Of a stretch of DNA of 64,000 nt, positions 35,242 through 45,090 are shown one piece after another (position 1 is the first letter of the stretch; each line of letters opens with the position of its first letter). The DNA comes from Butyricimonas faecihominis. Its GTDB lineage: Bacteria > Bacteroidota > Bacteroidia > Bacteroidales > Marinifilaceae. Under the pieces are notes generated by a model that saw only the letters and a list, made by a program, of their open reading frames with translations, made no database searches and had not been told where the DNA came from. Both the position numbers and the translations under genes were made by a program. The stretch is from contig NZ_AP028155.1 in the NCBI RefSeq assembly GCF_033096445.1, forward strand, positions 3,291,880 through 3,355,879, read 5' to 3'.

Positions 35242-36378
35242 TTATCCATCCACGTATTCACTCTTAAACCAGAATTCGAATACAGGATCAAGAAAATAAA
35301 AACCTTCCACCGTTTTATCCAAAATATCTTTTTGTTCTAAAACGATTTTATTTTTCGACACGTTTTGCGGCGTTCCCAATTTATACTTGGACATCGTCGT
35401 CGCTCCCGTAAGAATTGACTCCCCCTTCGCTATAGCAATCAAAAGATTAAGCTGGGTAATGGATAAAGCCTCACATTCGGCAACATACAAAGGCAAATTT
35501 GTATTCACGATTTGCGAAAACGCCTTGTCAACAATTTCTACAGTCACTGCCTTCCGAGTTGCACTCCACACGAAATGAGATAACTGTTGCACGTACCAAG
35601 AATGAGATTTCACCTTCTCAACAATCAATCCGGCATCCTCTGTCGAAATCTCCTTCCCCGTCCGTTGAAAGGAATTCATGATAAATTTTATCCATTCAGT
35701 TTCATCTATTTTCCGGAGAAACATCAATTGTCCAAATCGATAAAAAGGCTTGGAAGACGAATTAAAAATTTCGATCATCATGTGCCGTTTACTACCATAC
35801 AAACAATAACTAACCTTTTGATGGTGTTGCCACACGCTACGCATTTCTCCTTCCAAATGCCCATAATTTTTCAATCCTGCCAAACTTTGAAACTCATCTA
35901 TACAAACAATAATTTTAATTCCCTTGGAACAAGCGATCTTTTCAGGAAGTTCTAATAACTCCCGTTCATTTTCTTTCACTCTGTGATATTCTAGCCCGAT
36001 AGAAAAATCAGTCATCGGATCAACACCGATAGATATTTTCGGAGAGAGCGTTTTTAAGAATTCCGTAGCATTTGAAATCCACGTTTCCCAACTATTACTA
36101 GTAGCTTTGATGACCTCTTTTGCAAAAAGTTGATAAAACTCCTCCTCACTTCGTACCGTAAAGACATCCAAAAAGCATACTCGCACATCAGGACGTTCTT
36201 CAACCAGCTCTTTCATCGCTTCTTTCACCAAAGATGATTTTCCCCAGCGCCGGGGGGAAATCAGCATCGTGTTAATGCCCGAATACAAGTTACTTTTAAG
36301 TTCTTGTTTCTCCCTAACCCTATTTACAAAGGTCGAACCAGCGGCTAATTTCCCGTATTGAAAAGGTGAATCCAACAT
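35242..36378 (-). CDS. AAA/STAND-type ATPase (ATPase_2 family)
   Basis: A 378-residue ATP-binding protein of the archaeal-ATPase-like family. The Walker A is the family's PRRWGKSSL at about residue 43, the Walker B is IIVCIDEFQ at about residue 165, and it ends in a winged-helix-like region (ILTGATTMSKYKLGTPQNVS and DPVFEFWFKSEYV). Members occur widely in gut Bacteroidota, often as isolated genes; their function is unproven. It has no partner gene. Two tandem palindromes lie 65-95 bases upstream of the start. Confidence 0.82.
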   Translation of the reverse strand: MLDSPFQYGKLAAGSTFVNRVREKQELKSNLYSGINTMLISPRRWGKSSLVKEAMKELVEERPDVRVCFLDVFTVRSEEEFYQLFAKEVIKATSNSWETWISNATEFLKTLSPKISIGVDPMTDFSIGLEYHRVKENERELLELPEKIACSKGIKIIVCIDEFQSLAGLKNYGHLEGEMRSVWQHHQKVSYCLYGSKRHMMIEIFNSSSKPFYRFGQLMFLRKIDETEWIKFIMNSFQRTGKEISTEDAGLIVEKVKSHSWYVQQLSHFVWSATRKAVTVEIVDKAFSQIVNTNLPLYVAECEALSITQLNLLIAIAKGESILTGATTMSKYKLGTPQNVSKNKIVLEQKDILDKTVEGFYFLDPVFEFWFKSEYVDG

Positions 36379-36442
36379 AATAATTGTTTTCTACAAATGT
36401 AATGAGTATTCAAGGATTTACCAAATTATAGGAAATAATTTT

Positions 36443-36471
36443 ATACCTTTTGGTATAATACCTTTTGGTAT
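36443..36471 (-). promoter_or_regulatory. Twin palindromes upstream of the ATPase gene
   Basis: ATACCTTTTGGTAT occurs twice in tandem, at 36443-36456 and 36458-36471, each a perfect palindrome except for the loop, with a 15-base period. They lie 65-93 bases upstream of the ATPase start. The layout resembles paired operator sites for a dimeric regulator. Confidence 0.5.
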
Positions 36472-36528
36472 AAAATCATTCTAACATTCACGAATTACCT
36501 TATCGGATGACCTTTTGCTTTTTATCTC

Positions 36529-36798
36529 TCATTTATTCACCTTCATCCACTTCACCGCATCCGCAATAATCGTATTGTCCGATTCTCTCCGATCATCCAG
36601 TGTAATCGTGGCCTTCTCCTTCGGGAAATCACGCTCCTTTACTCGACTCGTTTTAACACGCCAATTCCGAACAAAAGTGGCCCGATAGGTTTCTCTCACC
36701 TGCTTCTCTTGAAAATACAAATTTCCGAGCAAGCACGTTACCCCCAAATCCGACACGATAAAGATATAAAAAATAAAATAAAAAAATAGACAAGTCAC
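36529..36798 (-). CDS. Short open frame of uncertain reality
   Basis: An open frame of 89 codons that starts with a very hydrophobic stretch (LFFYFIFYIFIVSDLGVTCLL) and continues with a charged part (EKQVRETYRATFVRNW, WMKVNK). I recognise no family. The hydrophobic lead is encoded by an A/T homopolymer-rich stretch and may be an artefact. It could be a fragment of a lost gene. Without it, 36379-36930 contains no gene other than the palindromes and the ddh terminator. Confidence 0.3.
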   Translation of the reverse strand: MTCLFFYFIFYIFIVSDLGVTCLLGNLYFQEKQVRETYRATFVRNWRVKTSRVKERDFPKEKATITLDDRRESDNTIIADAVKWMKVNK

Positions 36799-36847
36799 AT
36801 CCCATTCTCACACCCACGATCTAAACCCACCCAATAAGAGAACAAAA

Positions 36848-36892
36848 AAACTACGACTTTACATCTGAAAAAACAGCATAAAGTCGTAGTTT
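36848..36892 (-). terminator. Terminator of ddh
   Basis: A 14-bp perfect stem: AAACTACGACTTTA (36848-36861) with TAAAGTCGTAGTTT (36879-36892). The minus strand continues in a T-run at 36842-36848. It lies 38 bases after the ddh stop. Confidence 0.85.
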
Positions 36893-36930
36893 AAAATCAT
36901 TATAAATGCTCTACAAGAACGTTACATGAA

Positions 36931-37827
36931 TTATACCAGATGCTTAATCAACTCCTCCCGATCTCCATACAGCATATCAATCACCGGAATCTCGATTAAC
37001 GTGTAGCATCCCGGCTGTTGTTTCATGGATGCACGAGCTGTTGCCACGAGGATTTGTCCGGTTAAAGCCGGGTTATTGATTTTCATGTCAAATTCGAACA
37101 ACTGGTTCTGCGTTTTGCCGGAAACACCCTTGCGGACAAGATTCACGCCGTGGCCCATATCTTTCAGGTTATCGACACACTCCACCTGCATCACGTGCGT
37201 CTCGTCATGCACGAAATAAGGATCGGTCTTGATCGCCTCGGCCACTTGTTTGAAATCGTACCCCTCTTTCAACTCCACGTACACCATCCGGCGATGGATT
37301 CCCGTTCCCACCGGAATCGTCATGGATAACGCAGCTTTCACGCCTTCCACGGCTTTCACTGCAACCGTGTGTCCCATGCTCATGCCGGGGCCAAAATTCG
37401 TATAAGTAATCCCTTTCGGGGCGCAAGCTTCTAACAAGGCACGAACGACAGAATCACTTCCCGGATCCCATCCGGCGGAAATAACAGATACTTTCCCATG
37501 CTTTTTAGCAACCTCTCCCAGACGTTTATGCAAACCGGAAATCTCCGTGTGAATATCGAAACTATCCACCGTGTTAATCCCCATAGCTAATATTTTCGAG
37601 GCATACGACTCCACACTACGGGTTGGGGTACACAAAATTGCCACGTCTACATCCTTGATTTGAGCAATATCCGACACGACAACATAGTCCTTCAATTCGG
37701 CCGGCACGTTCGTCGCATCCCGGCGTACTACTCCTGCTACTTCAAAGTCGGGGGCAGCTTGCAGTGCCTCAAGCACGTAACTACCTATATTTCCATACCC
37801 GACGATGGCTGCTCTAATTTTCTTCAT
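36931..37827 (-). CDS. ddh: meso-Diaminopimelate dehydrogenase
   Basis: Makes meso-diaminopimelate in one NADPH-dependent step from tetrahydrodipicolinate, bypassing the acylated intermediates; the product feeds peptidoglycan and lysine. The NADPH fold starts [17 protein letters not shown], and the family-specific segments [28 protein letters not shown] and [16 protein letters not shown] are present. Length 298 is normal. It is a single-gene unit with its own terminator. The 499 bases upstream (37828-38326) contain no gene, only its and mutA's control regions. Confidence 0.95.
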   Translation of the reverse strand: MKKIRAAIVGYGNIGSYVLEALQAAPDFEVAGVVRRDATNVPAELKDYVVVSDIAQIKDVDVAILCTPTRSVESYASKILAMGINTVDSFDIHTEISGLHKRLGEVAKKHGKVSVISAGWDPGSDSVVRALLEACAPKGITYTNFGPGMSMGHTVAVKAVEGVKAALSMTIPVGTGIHRRMVYVELKEGYDFKQVAEAIKTDPYFVHDETHVMQVECVDNLKDMGHGVNLVRKGVSGKTQNQLFEFDMKINNPALTGQILVATARASMKQQPGCYTLIEIPVIDMLYGDREELIKHLV

Positions 37828-38266
37828 CTGTTTTTGCTTTTTAAATTAACACCGCAAATTACGAAATAATTTTTTCCCCTACAAAACACAAGCGTAACGT
37901 TTTCACCCATTTGTTAAACTTTCAACATCTATTTTCCCCTTGCCATTAAAATACAACATACACCACTGCATCTTTTCACCTTCCCTTACATCAGTCCTGC
38001 CAAACCCGTTTTATCCCTTTATTCCCTAGAACAGACACTCATCGAAACCATAACGACCGGATGCAAAACGATTCATTGAATATCAGTGCATTATCCATTT
38101 CTCTATGCAAAACAACATTCCTGCAATATTTCTTTAAATACCTGTCATTCCATCATCCCCCGATAACCCATAGAACATTCTATTCACAAAATCCTTAAAA
38201 AGACTTATAATCCGATTCACGAGGCGAAATAAAGAAGAATTTCTTTTTTTTATTGTCAAAAACGGC

Positions 38267-38274
38267 TAATTTTG
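38267..38274 (+). promoter_or_regulatory. -7 promoter element of mutA-mutB
   Basis: TAATTTTG matches TAnnTTTG, with a T-rich stretch about 20 bases upstream where the -33 box would be. The rest of 37828-38326 shows no riboswitch-like structure or gene. Confidence 0.55.
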
Positions 38275-38326
38275 CCTTTCGTTTTTAATAACAAACAGTT
38301 ACAGAATAAATACATAAAAATCTATT

Positions 38327-40207
38327 ATGGCAGAGAATGTAAACGAAAAGCTTTTCAGTGAATTTGCTCCCAACACCACCCAAGAGTGGAAGGACAAAGT
38401 CATTGCAGACCTAAAAGGGGCTGACTTCGATAAAAAGCTGGTTTGGAGAACAAACGAGGGTTTCAACGTACAACCGATGTACCGGTTGGAGGACATGAAA
38501 GACCTCAAGAACTTAGAATGCTTCCCGGGAGAATATCCTTTCGTGAGAGGTAACAAGAAAAACAACAACGAATGGCTCGTTCGTCAGGACATCGTGGTAG
38601 AGGATGTAGCTGAGGCGAACAAGAAAGCGTTGGATGTTCTGAACAAGGGTGTTGACTCACTCGGATTCGTGCTTACAAATTGCAAGAACTTCACGAAAGC
38701 CGATATGGCTGCCTTGTTGAAAGATATTTGCTTGGAATGTATCGAGATTAACTTCGTTGTATGCTGCAACAAAGTTGCTATCTTGAATATGTTCAAAGAG
38801 TACGTTGCAGAGAAAGGTTTCAACCCTGAAAAAATACAGGGAGGTATCAATATCGATCCGATCAGCAAACTCGTTTTAGAAGGAAAATTCTGTGACCCGA
38901 ACCCGTTCAGCGTGGTAAAGGCTACCACGGAAAGCACTTCCGAACTGAAAAACTTCAAAACCATTGAGGTAGGTGGATATGTCTTCAATAACTCGGGAGC
39001 ATCCATCGTTCAGGAATTAGGATTCAGCTTGGCTGCCGGAGTAGAATACCTTGACAAATTAACCGATGCAGGAATGGACGTGAAGGACATCGCTCCTCGT
39101 ATGCGTTTCCACTTTGCTACCGGTTCCAAATATTTCATGGAAATTGCTAAATTAAGAGCAGCTCGTTATTTGTGGGCTCACATCGTGAAAGCTTACAATC
39201 CTTGCTGTGACTGCGTTTGCAAGATGAATATCCATGCTGAAACATCAGAATGGAACAAGACGGTATACGATCCGAACGTGAACATGCTCCGTACTCAAAC
39301 GGAAACCATGTCCGCAACAATCGGTGGTGTTGACTCGTTCACGGTTCACCCGTACGACTATATCTACGAGTGCCATCCTTCAGAACTGGGAGAACGCGTA
39401 GCTCGTAACCAACAATTGTTATTGAAAGAAGAATCACACTTCGACAAAATCGTTGACCCTGCCGGAGGTTCATATTATATCGAGGAATTAACCCAATTCA
39501 TCGCCGAGGCTGCTTGGAAACTCTTCTTGGAAGTACAAGAACAAGGCGGTATGGTGAAAGCTCTTGAATCAGGATTCGTACAGGCTGCCGTGAAAGCTAC
39601 AGCACAGAAGAGAGATCAGGACATCGCTAACCGGAAAGAAAACTTCTTGGGTACGAACCAATTCCCGAACTTCAACGAGAAAATGGATAAAGAGCTTTGT
39701 GCTTGCATCCTAGAGCCGGAAGACAAAACCGCTCCCGACGCTGTTGTTGAAACGTTGAAACCTTACCGTGGAACTCAAGCTTTCGAAGCTATGCGTATCA
39801 GAACTGACTTGTTTGCAAAAGAACAAGGTCGTCGCCCGGTAGTTTACATGTTCCCGATGGGTAATTTGGCTATGCGTAAAGCAAGAGCTCAATTCGCTTG
39901 TAACTTCTTCGCTTGTGCAGGATTCCAAGTAATGGATAACAACGGATTCAAGACTGTTGAAGAAGGTGCTAAAGCATGCATGGACAACAAGGCTGATATC
40001 GTGGTAATCTGTAGCTCGGATGACGAGTACGCTACTATCGCACCGGAAGTATATGCAGCAATGCAGGACAAAGCAATCATCGTTGTTGCCGGTAACCCGG
40101 AATGCAGACCCCAACTAGAAGAAATTGGCATCAAGAACTATGTTCACGTGAAATGTAACGTGCTGGAAGACTTGAAAGCATACCAACAAAAATTGGGAAT
40201 TAAGTAA
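38327..40207 (+). CDS. mutA: Methylmalonyl-CoA mutase small subunit
   Basis: Non-catalytic partner of MutB in the B12-dependent interconversion of succinyl-CoA and methylmalonyl-CoA, the entry to propionate. The protein is 626 residues, with a TIM-barrel-like N-terminal region (RMRFHFATGSKYFMEIAKLRAARYLWA) and a cobalamin-domain-like C-terminus that lacks the DxHxxG cobalt ligand, having FPMGNLAMRKARAQ instead, as expected for the small subunit. mutB follows after 32 bases. Confidence 0.95.
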   Translation: MAENVNEKLFSEFAPNTTQEWKDKVIADLKGADFDKKLVWRTNEGFNVQPMYRLEDMKDLKNLECFPGEYPFVRGNKKNNNEWLVRQDIVVEDVAEANKKALDVLNKGVDSLGFVLTNCKNFTKADMAALLKDICLECIEINFVVCCNKVAILNMFKEYVAEKGFNPEKIQGGINIDPISKLVLEGKFCDPNPFSVVKATTESTSELKNFKTIEVGGYVFNNSGASIVQELGFSLAAGVEYLDKLTDAGMDVKDIAPRMRFHFATGSKYFMEIAKLRAARYLWAHIVKAYNPCCDCVCKMNIHAETSEWNKTVYDPNVNMLRTQTETMSATIGGVDSFTVHPYDYIYECHPSELGERVARNQQLLLKEESHFDKIVDPAGGSYYIEELTQFIAEAAWKLFLEVQEQGGMVKALESGFVQAAVKATAQKRDQDIANRKENFLGTNQFPNFNEKMDKELCACILEPEDKTAPDAVVETLKPYRGTQAFEAMRIRTDLFAKEQGRRPVVYMFPMGNLAMRKARAQFACNFFACAGFQVMDNNGFKTVEEGAKACMDNKADIVVICSSDDEYATIAPEVYAAMQDKAIIVVAGNPECRPQLEEIGIKNYVHVKCNVLEDLKAYQQKLGIK

Positions 40208-40239
40208 TTGACGATTTGTCATAAATCAAAAATTGAAAG

Positions 40240-42396
40240 ATGAAACCAAATTTCAAAGATATAAATATCAAGTCAACAGAGAAAGCTACCACTGCTGCTG
40301 CAGAATGGGAAAAAGCTAATCACATTGAGAAAAACTGGTTGACACCCGAGCTGATACCGGTAAAACCCGTGTACACGGCTGAAGATTTAAAAGGGATGGA
40401 GCACTTGGATTATGTTGCCGGAATCCCTCCATATTTACGTGGTCCCTACTCCATGATGTACCCGATGCGTCCTTGGACAATCCGTCAGTATGCCGGATTC
40501 TCTACCGCAGAGGAATCAAATGCATTCTATCGTCGTAACTTGGCTGCCGGACAGAAAGGTTTGTCTGTAGCATTCGACTTAGCCACTCACCGCGGATATG
40601 ACTCAGACCACCCGCGTGTAATCGGTGACGTGGGTAAAGCCGGTGTTGCCGTAGACTCTATCATGGACATGAAGATCTTGTTCGATCAAATTCCATTGGA
40701 CAAGATGTCTGTATCCATGACGATGAACGGTGCCGTACTTCCTATCTTGGCATTCTATATCGTTGCCGGATTGGAACAAGGTGCTACTCTTGACCAATTA
40801 CAAGGAACAATCCAGAATGATATCTTGAAAGAGTTCATGGTGCGTAACACTTATATCTACCCGCCGAAGTTCTCTATGAAGATTATCGCTGACATCTTCG
40901 AATACACTTCCAAGAATATGCCGAAGTTCAACTCTATCTCTATCTCCGGATACCACATGCAAGAAGCAGGTGCTACCGCCGATATCGAGTTGGCATACAC
41001 CTTGGCTGACGGTTTGGAATACTTACGTGCCGGGGTTAACGCCGGAATGGACATCGACGCATTCGCACCTCGTTTGTCATTCTTCTGGGCTATCGGTATG
41101 AACCACTTCATGGAAATTGCCAAGATGAGAGCCGGACGTTTGTTGTGGGCTAAGATCGTTAAACAATTTAACCCGAAGAACCCGAAATCTTTGGCATTGC
41201 GTACACACAGCCAGACTTCAGGTTGGTCATTGACCGAGCAAGATCCGTTCAACAACGTGGGGCGTACTTGTATCGAGGCCATGGGAGCTGCTTTGGGACA
41301 CACGCAATCTTTGCACACCAACGCATTGGATGAGGCTATCGCTCTTCCGACTGACTTCTCTGCCCGTATCGCTCGTAATACCCAGATCTATATTCAAGAT
41401 GAAACTACCGTATGTAAATCAATCGACCCGTGGGGAGGTTCTTACTATGTTGAGAGCTTGACTCAAGAATTGGTTGAAAAAGCCTGGGCTCACATCCAAG
41501 AAATTGAAAAACTGGGTGGTATGGCAAAAGCTATCGAATCCGGTATTCCAAAATTACGTATCGAAGAAGCAGCCGCTCGTACGCAAGCTCGTATTGACAG
41601 TGGCGAACAAACCATCGTGGGTACGAACAAATATCGTTTGGAAAAAGAAGATCCGATCGATATTCTTGAAGTGGACAACACGGCAGTACGTGAAGCCCAG
41701 ATCCGTCGTTTGCACGAATTGAAAGCCAACCGTAACCAAGCCGAGGTGGATGCCGCATTGGATGCGATCACTCGTTGTGCTGAAACCGGCGAGGGCAATC
41801 TGTTGGAATTGGCCGTAGACGCAGCCAAGAAGAGAGCCTCTTTGGGAGAAATCTCTTATGCATGTGAAAAAGTTGCAGGACGTTATAAAGCAGTTATCAG
41901 AACCGTGAGCGGAGTATATTCAAGTATTGCCAAGGAAGACGAAGACTTCCAGAAAGCCAAAAAACTGGCAGACCAGTTTGCAGAAATGACAGGACGTCGT
42001 CCGCGTATCATGATCGCTAAAATGGGTCAAGACGGACACGACCGAGGTGCTAAAGTTGTTGCTACGGGTTACGCAGACCTTGGTTTCGACGTGGATATGG
42101 GACCGTTGTTCCAAACCCCGGAAGAAACCGCTAAACAAGCCGTTGAAAACGACGTTCATGTTGTCGGAGTATCTTCTCTAGCAGCCGGTCATAAAACGCT
42201 TGTACCTGCCGTTATCGCAGAATTGAAAAAATTGGGACGTGAAGACATCCTCGTTTACGTGGGTGGTGTTATTCCTCACCAAGACTACCAATTCTTGTTC
42301 GATGCGGGTGCTATCGCCGTATTCGGTCCCGGTACCAAAGTATCCAAGAGTGCAATCCAAGTTCTCGAAATTTTGATTGACTTGGCTAAGAAATAA
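40240..42396 (+). CDS. mutB: Methylmalonyl-CoA mutase large subunit
   Basis: Catalytic subunit (718 residues). The substrate TIM barrel includes [20 protein letters not shown] and [16 protein letters not shown]. The C-terminal cobalamin domain has the cobalt-binding [20 protein letters not shown]. Together with MutA it serves the succinate-propionate pathway; the epimerase and decarboxylase are not in this window. A terminator follows the stop. Confidence 0.97.
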   Translation: MKPNFKDINIKSTEKATTAAAEWEKANHIEKNWLTPELIPVKPVYTAEDLKGMEHLDYVAGIPPYLRGPYSMMYPMRPWTIRQYAGFSTAEESNAFYRRNLAAGQKGLSVAFDLATHRGYDSDHPRVIGDVGKAGVAVDSIMDMKILFDQIPLDKMSVSMTMNGAVLPILAFYIVAGLEQGATLDQLQGTIQNDILKEFMVRNTYIYPPKFSMKIIADIFEYTSKNMPKFNSISISGYHMQEAGATADIELAYTLADGLEYLRAGVNAGMDIDAFAPRLSFFWAIGMNHFMEIAKMRAGRLLWAKIVKQFNPKNPKSLALRTHSQTSGWSLTEQDPFNNVGRTCIEAMGAALGHTQSLHTNALDEAIALPTDFSARIARNTQIYIQDETTVCKSIDPWGGSYYVESLTQELVEKAWAHIQEIEKLGGMAKAIESGIPKLRIEEAAARTQARIDSGEQTIVGTNKYRLEKEDPIDILEVDNTAVREAQIRRLHELKANRNQAEVDAALDAITRCAETGEGNLLELAVDAAKKRASLGEISYACEKVAGRYKAVIRTVSGVYSSIAKEDEDFQKAKKLADQFAEMTGRRPRIMIAKMGQDGHDRGAKVVATGYADLGFDVDMGPLFQTPEETAKQAVENDVHVVGVSSLAAGHKTLVPAVIAELKKLGREDILVYVGGVIPHQDYQFLFDAGAIAVFGPGTKVSKSAIQVLEILIDLAKK

Positions 42397-42417
42397 TGAA
42401 ATGCTATCAGGCAAGGG

Positions 42418-42446
42418 AAGGGAGTCCATAAGGCTCCCTTTCTTGA
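42418..42446 (+). terminator. Terminator of mutA-mutB
   Basis: AAGGGAG (42418-42424) pairs with CTCCCTT (42434-42440) and is followed by TCTTGAC. It is 22 bases after the mutB stop. Confidence 0.65.
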
Positions 42447-42600
42447 CTATACCTCACCCCTATCTACACTCAAATCCTCCTGTCTTATCAATAGAGACAC
42501 CCAGTTTATTTTGGAAAATTAAGGCGTTGACTACTTGTTATTCCTTATATCAAGCTATCCTTGAAGGCAAAATTATACCCACGAGTTGACTTTATTGCCC

Positions 42601-42996
42601 CTAATCAACAGAAAGATTATGATATTTTTCAAATTTCGTACCTTTCGAAAAACAATCGGGTAAACAATGTGCGGCATAACACAATTTTTCTTTATCAGAA
42701 GCCAAATTTTTGTCCGCACAATATTTTTTTATAATTGCCGTCGCATTTAAAAATCCATTCTTTTCTGATTCAGTCACTACAGAGATTTCATTATAATCAT
42801 CGTCCAGAATATCCTGTCCATTAGAAGTGACGATCATATAAAGTTTTTCATCAACGCCTCCCACTTCTGCCGAAAATTGCCGATACTGCTCGTCTGTCAA
42901 TTCTAGGAAATTCTCTTCAACCGGAAGAAATCCCAATTGGAACACCAGTTGAAGAGCCTGTCCCGTATTTCCGATTAATAAATCAAATACATTCAT
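42601..42996 (-). CDS. Hypothetical partner of the Rpn/PDDEXK gene
   Basis: A 131-residue soluble acidic protein of unknown family. It starts MNVFDLLIGNTGQALQLVFQ and contains SAEVGGVDEKLYMIVTS and CADKNLASDKEKLCYAAHCL, with four cysteines. It begins 7 bases after the Rpn-family gene, so it is probably co-transcribed. No signal peptide or membrane segment is seen. Function unknown. Confidence 0.6.
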   Translation of the reverse strand: MNVFDLLIGNTGQALQLVFQLGFLPVEENFLELTDEQYRQFSAEVGGVDEKLYMIVTSNGQDILDDDYNEISVVTESEKNGFLNATAIIKKYCADKNLASDKEKLCYAAHCLPDCFSKGTKFEKYHNLSVD

Positions 42997-43003
42997 ATAT
43001 TAC

Positions 43004-43882
43004 CTATAACTGTTCGACCTCCTCGGGTCGCAATCCCGTACTTCGAATAATTGTTTCCACGGATATTCCCATCTTTTTCATGTTTCGAGCAACTTCAAGA
43101 ATACCTTCTGTACGGCCTTCTGCCCGACCTTCTGCTCGACCTTCTACCAGTCCCTCGAATTTAGCCGTTCCCAACACGTCGTTCTGGATCATGATCGCAT
43201 CCACATGACGATCATAAGCGGCCCGCTCACTTGGATCCATATCATAGTAAACCAGTTTTTCTCTTGCCTCTTTTAATCCCGGTGTGGTCGTGTCCGGACG
43301 GATGTGATCGTTTTTCAAATAATCCAGCCACTCTTCAAGCGGGGTTACAGCCACCTTGTCAAATTCGTTCACTCGGATTAAAAAATATTCGGGAAATATC
43401 TCGGAGGGAAGACGACGAACCAAGGCATCACGTTCTTTCATTGTTACCTGTAAGTGGTCGCCGGTGTGAACTCCCGTGAACGTGTTCTGGCCGTGATACA
43501 AGTAATCATCACCTTTACCGATATCGAAATAGAGAATACTGATAGAATAAATTTTCTTCACTTCCGAGTAAAGTTCTCCCAGTTCTATATGCTCGATAAT
43601 GGCCTTGGCCGCACCGTAAAGAATTCGTTCCAAGAAATATAATTCCCGCGTCACCTGAACTTCCACGATAATGATCTCGTCCTCGCTATCCCGAGCCTTG
43701 ATGTCCACACGATTAAACTTGTCATTGTCGTCCTGTTGATTGCTCTCGCTTTCCAATATGTCAAGAATCTGTATCGGGCGATTCAGTAAAACTGTCAGCA
43801 AGCCTTCCAGCACCCCGAAATTAGCCTTGTTGCGCAACAAGCGTTTCACGGCCCAGTCAAATCGAATGTATTTATCCATCAC
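43004..43882 (-). CDS. Rpn-family PDDEXK nuclease (recombination-promoting nuclease/putative transposase)
   Basis: A 292-residue protein of the PDDEXK_2 transposase/Rpn group: KYIRFDWAVKRLLRNKANFG at the start, then the PD-(D/E)XK core with DIKARDSEDEIIIVEVQV (D...E-V-Q) at about residue 65-82. The C-terminal region has a repeated EGRAEGRAEGRTEG module encoded by a matching DNA repeat, a feature often seen to vary in copy number in this family, then ARNMKKMGISVETIIRSTGL. E. coli Rpn proteins promote RecA-independent recombination; the role here is unproven. Confidence 0.85.
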   Translation of the reverse strand: MMDKYIRFDWAVKRLLRNKANFGVLEGLLTVLLNRPIQILDILESESNQQDDNDKFNRVDIKARDSEDEIIIVEVQVTRELYFLERILYGAAKAIIEHIELGELYSEVKKIYSISILYFDIGKGDDYLYHGQNTFTGVHTGDHLQVTMKERDALVRRLPSEIFPEYFLIRVNEFDKVAVTPLEEWLDYLKNDHIRPDTTTPGLKEAREKLVYYDMDPSERAAYDRHVDAIMIQNDVLGTAKFEGLVEGRAEGRAEGRTEGILEVARNMKKMGISVETIIRSTGLRPEEVEQL

Positions 43883-44007
43883 TAAATCGTTTGATTACCT
43901 ACTTCAAAGGTAAACATTTTTAATTACTTTTCCAAGGCTTGTTTAATGTACCCGGCATAACCTGAAAGTCTTTTGCATAAAAATGGATTGTAAGGTAAAT
44001 AAACTTT

Positions 44008-45090
44008 CTACACCAGCGTCGTCAAATGCCGGATAAACAACTCTTCAGCAGATTGTACCCAAGCTCGAAAAACCCCTGAATCTGCATTATGGCTCGGAAT
44101 ATATTCCACGAGGCGGGAAACATCGAAAGTCGTACTCTCGATTCCCGCCCCGGCTCCAACTGCATCGGCAGCATTGATTTCCTGTTCCACGTGGGTAGGA
44201 ATCATCATGACCGGCTTTCCCAGATACATCGCCTCGCAGACGGATTCAAACCCGGCGGTCGTGACATACCCCGAACAGCCTTGCATGTATTCTAGAAACT
44301 TGACATCATTAATCCGGTGGAAAGTTAAACGATCGTTTACCCGAAAAACCGGAGGAGCAGTTTTCTTGTCCCAAAAGAAGTGAGCCTCCTGATCGGGATG
44401 GGATTTATGCCACTCTTTTACCTCATCGGCATACCCGGGATTCAGCATATACCCTAAAATATATCCCTTATCCCGCGGGTCAGCTTGTAACACCTCTTCC
44501 CGTAAAAGTGGCGGTACGACGGCCATTCTCTCCCGGTAAAAATCCTTTAAGGGATAGAATGAAAGAGCCAATGTTTTCGTCGCCCCGATACTACACAACG
44601 TGTTATTCAGACGCAATAACATTTCTTCTCTTCCGGTCCCGTTCCCGTATTGGAAGTCAGGATGTTTCATCAGAAACTGGTGAGCGATACAGACAAAAGG
44701 AACATGTTCCCGGAAACGCAGGTTCATCAGCCCGGCCAAAATCTCGTAAAAGTTAATTACCACATCCGGCTCCGTCTTTTGAATGTGACGATGGATCAGA
44801 TTCACGCTTTTACTATATTCCCGCAATTTCTTCACCGTGATATTAAGTAATATACTTTTTGTCAGTTTCACCTTCTTGTGATCTTTCCCATAACAAAAAC
44901 TCGGGCTGGTAAAAGTCTTTACCTTTGCCCCAATTTTCTCCAAAAAGAAAGCGGGAATCTCCCGGTTACTGCTTTTCCCAACCAGCACTTCCACGACCTC
45001 ATGACCATGGCGACGTAACATTTGCGAGAGCGAAATGGCCTGTGTCAGATGGCCCCTTCCCTCTCCTTGAACGATAAATAAATACTTCAT
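44008..45090 (-). CDS. GT-B-fold glycosyltransferase
   Basis: A 360-residue cytoplasmic or peripheral protein. The start FIVQGEGRGHLTQAISLSQM is like MurG/UDP-glycosyltransferase N-domains, and the C-domain has GYVTTAGFESVCEAMYLGKP with the conserved HVEQEINA. Donor and acceptor are not evident. It overlaps the upstream LpxH-like phosphoesterase gene by four bases, so the two are translationally coupled and probably act on the same lipid or envelope precursor. Confidence 0.8.
   Translation of the reverse strand: MKYLFIVQGEGRGHLTQAISLSQMLRRHGHEVVEVLVGKSSNREIPAFFLEKIGAKVKTFTSPSFCYGKDHKKVKLTKSILLNITVKKLREYSKSVNLIHRHIQKTEPDVVINFYEILAGLMNLRFREHVPFVCIAHQFLMKHPDFQYGNGTGREEMLLRLNNTLCSIGATKTLALSFYPLKDFYRERMAVVPPLLREEVLQADPRDKGYILGYMLNPGYADEVKEWHKSHPDQEAHFFWDKKTAPPVFRVNDRLTFHRINDVKFLEYMQGCSGYVTTAGFESVCEAMYLGKPVMMIPTHVEQEINAADAVGAGAGIESTTFDVSRLVEYIPSHNADSGVFRAWVQSAEELFIRHLTTLV

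Noticed and set aside
36529-36798. The 89-codon frame as a firm gene
   Set aside because: No family match, a start in A/T-homopolymer sequence and no clear promoter; kept only as a low-confidence entry.
37828-38326. Possible cobalamin riboswitch ahead of mutA
   Set aside because: No B12-box or multi-helix structure could be seen in the 499 bases; only a -7 element and a T-rich stretch.
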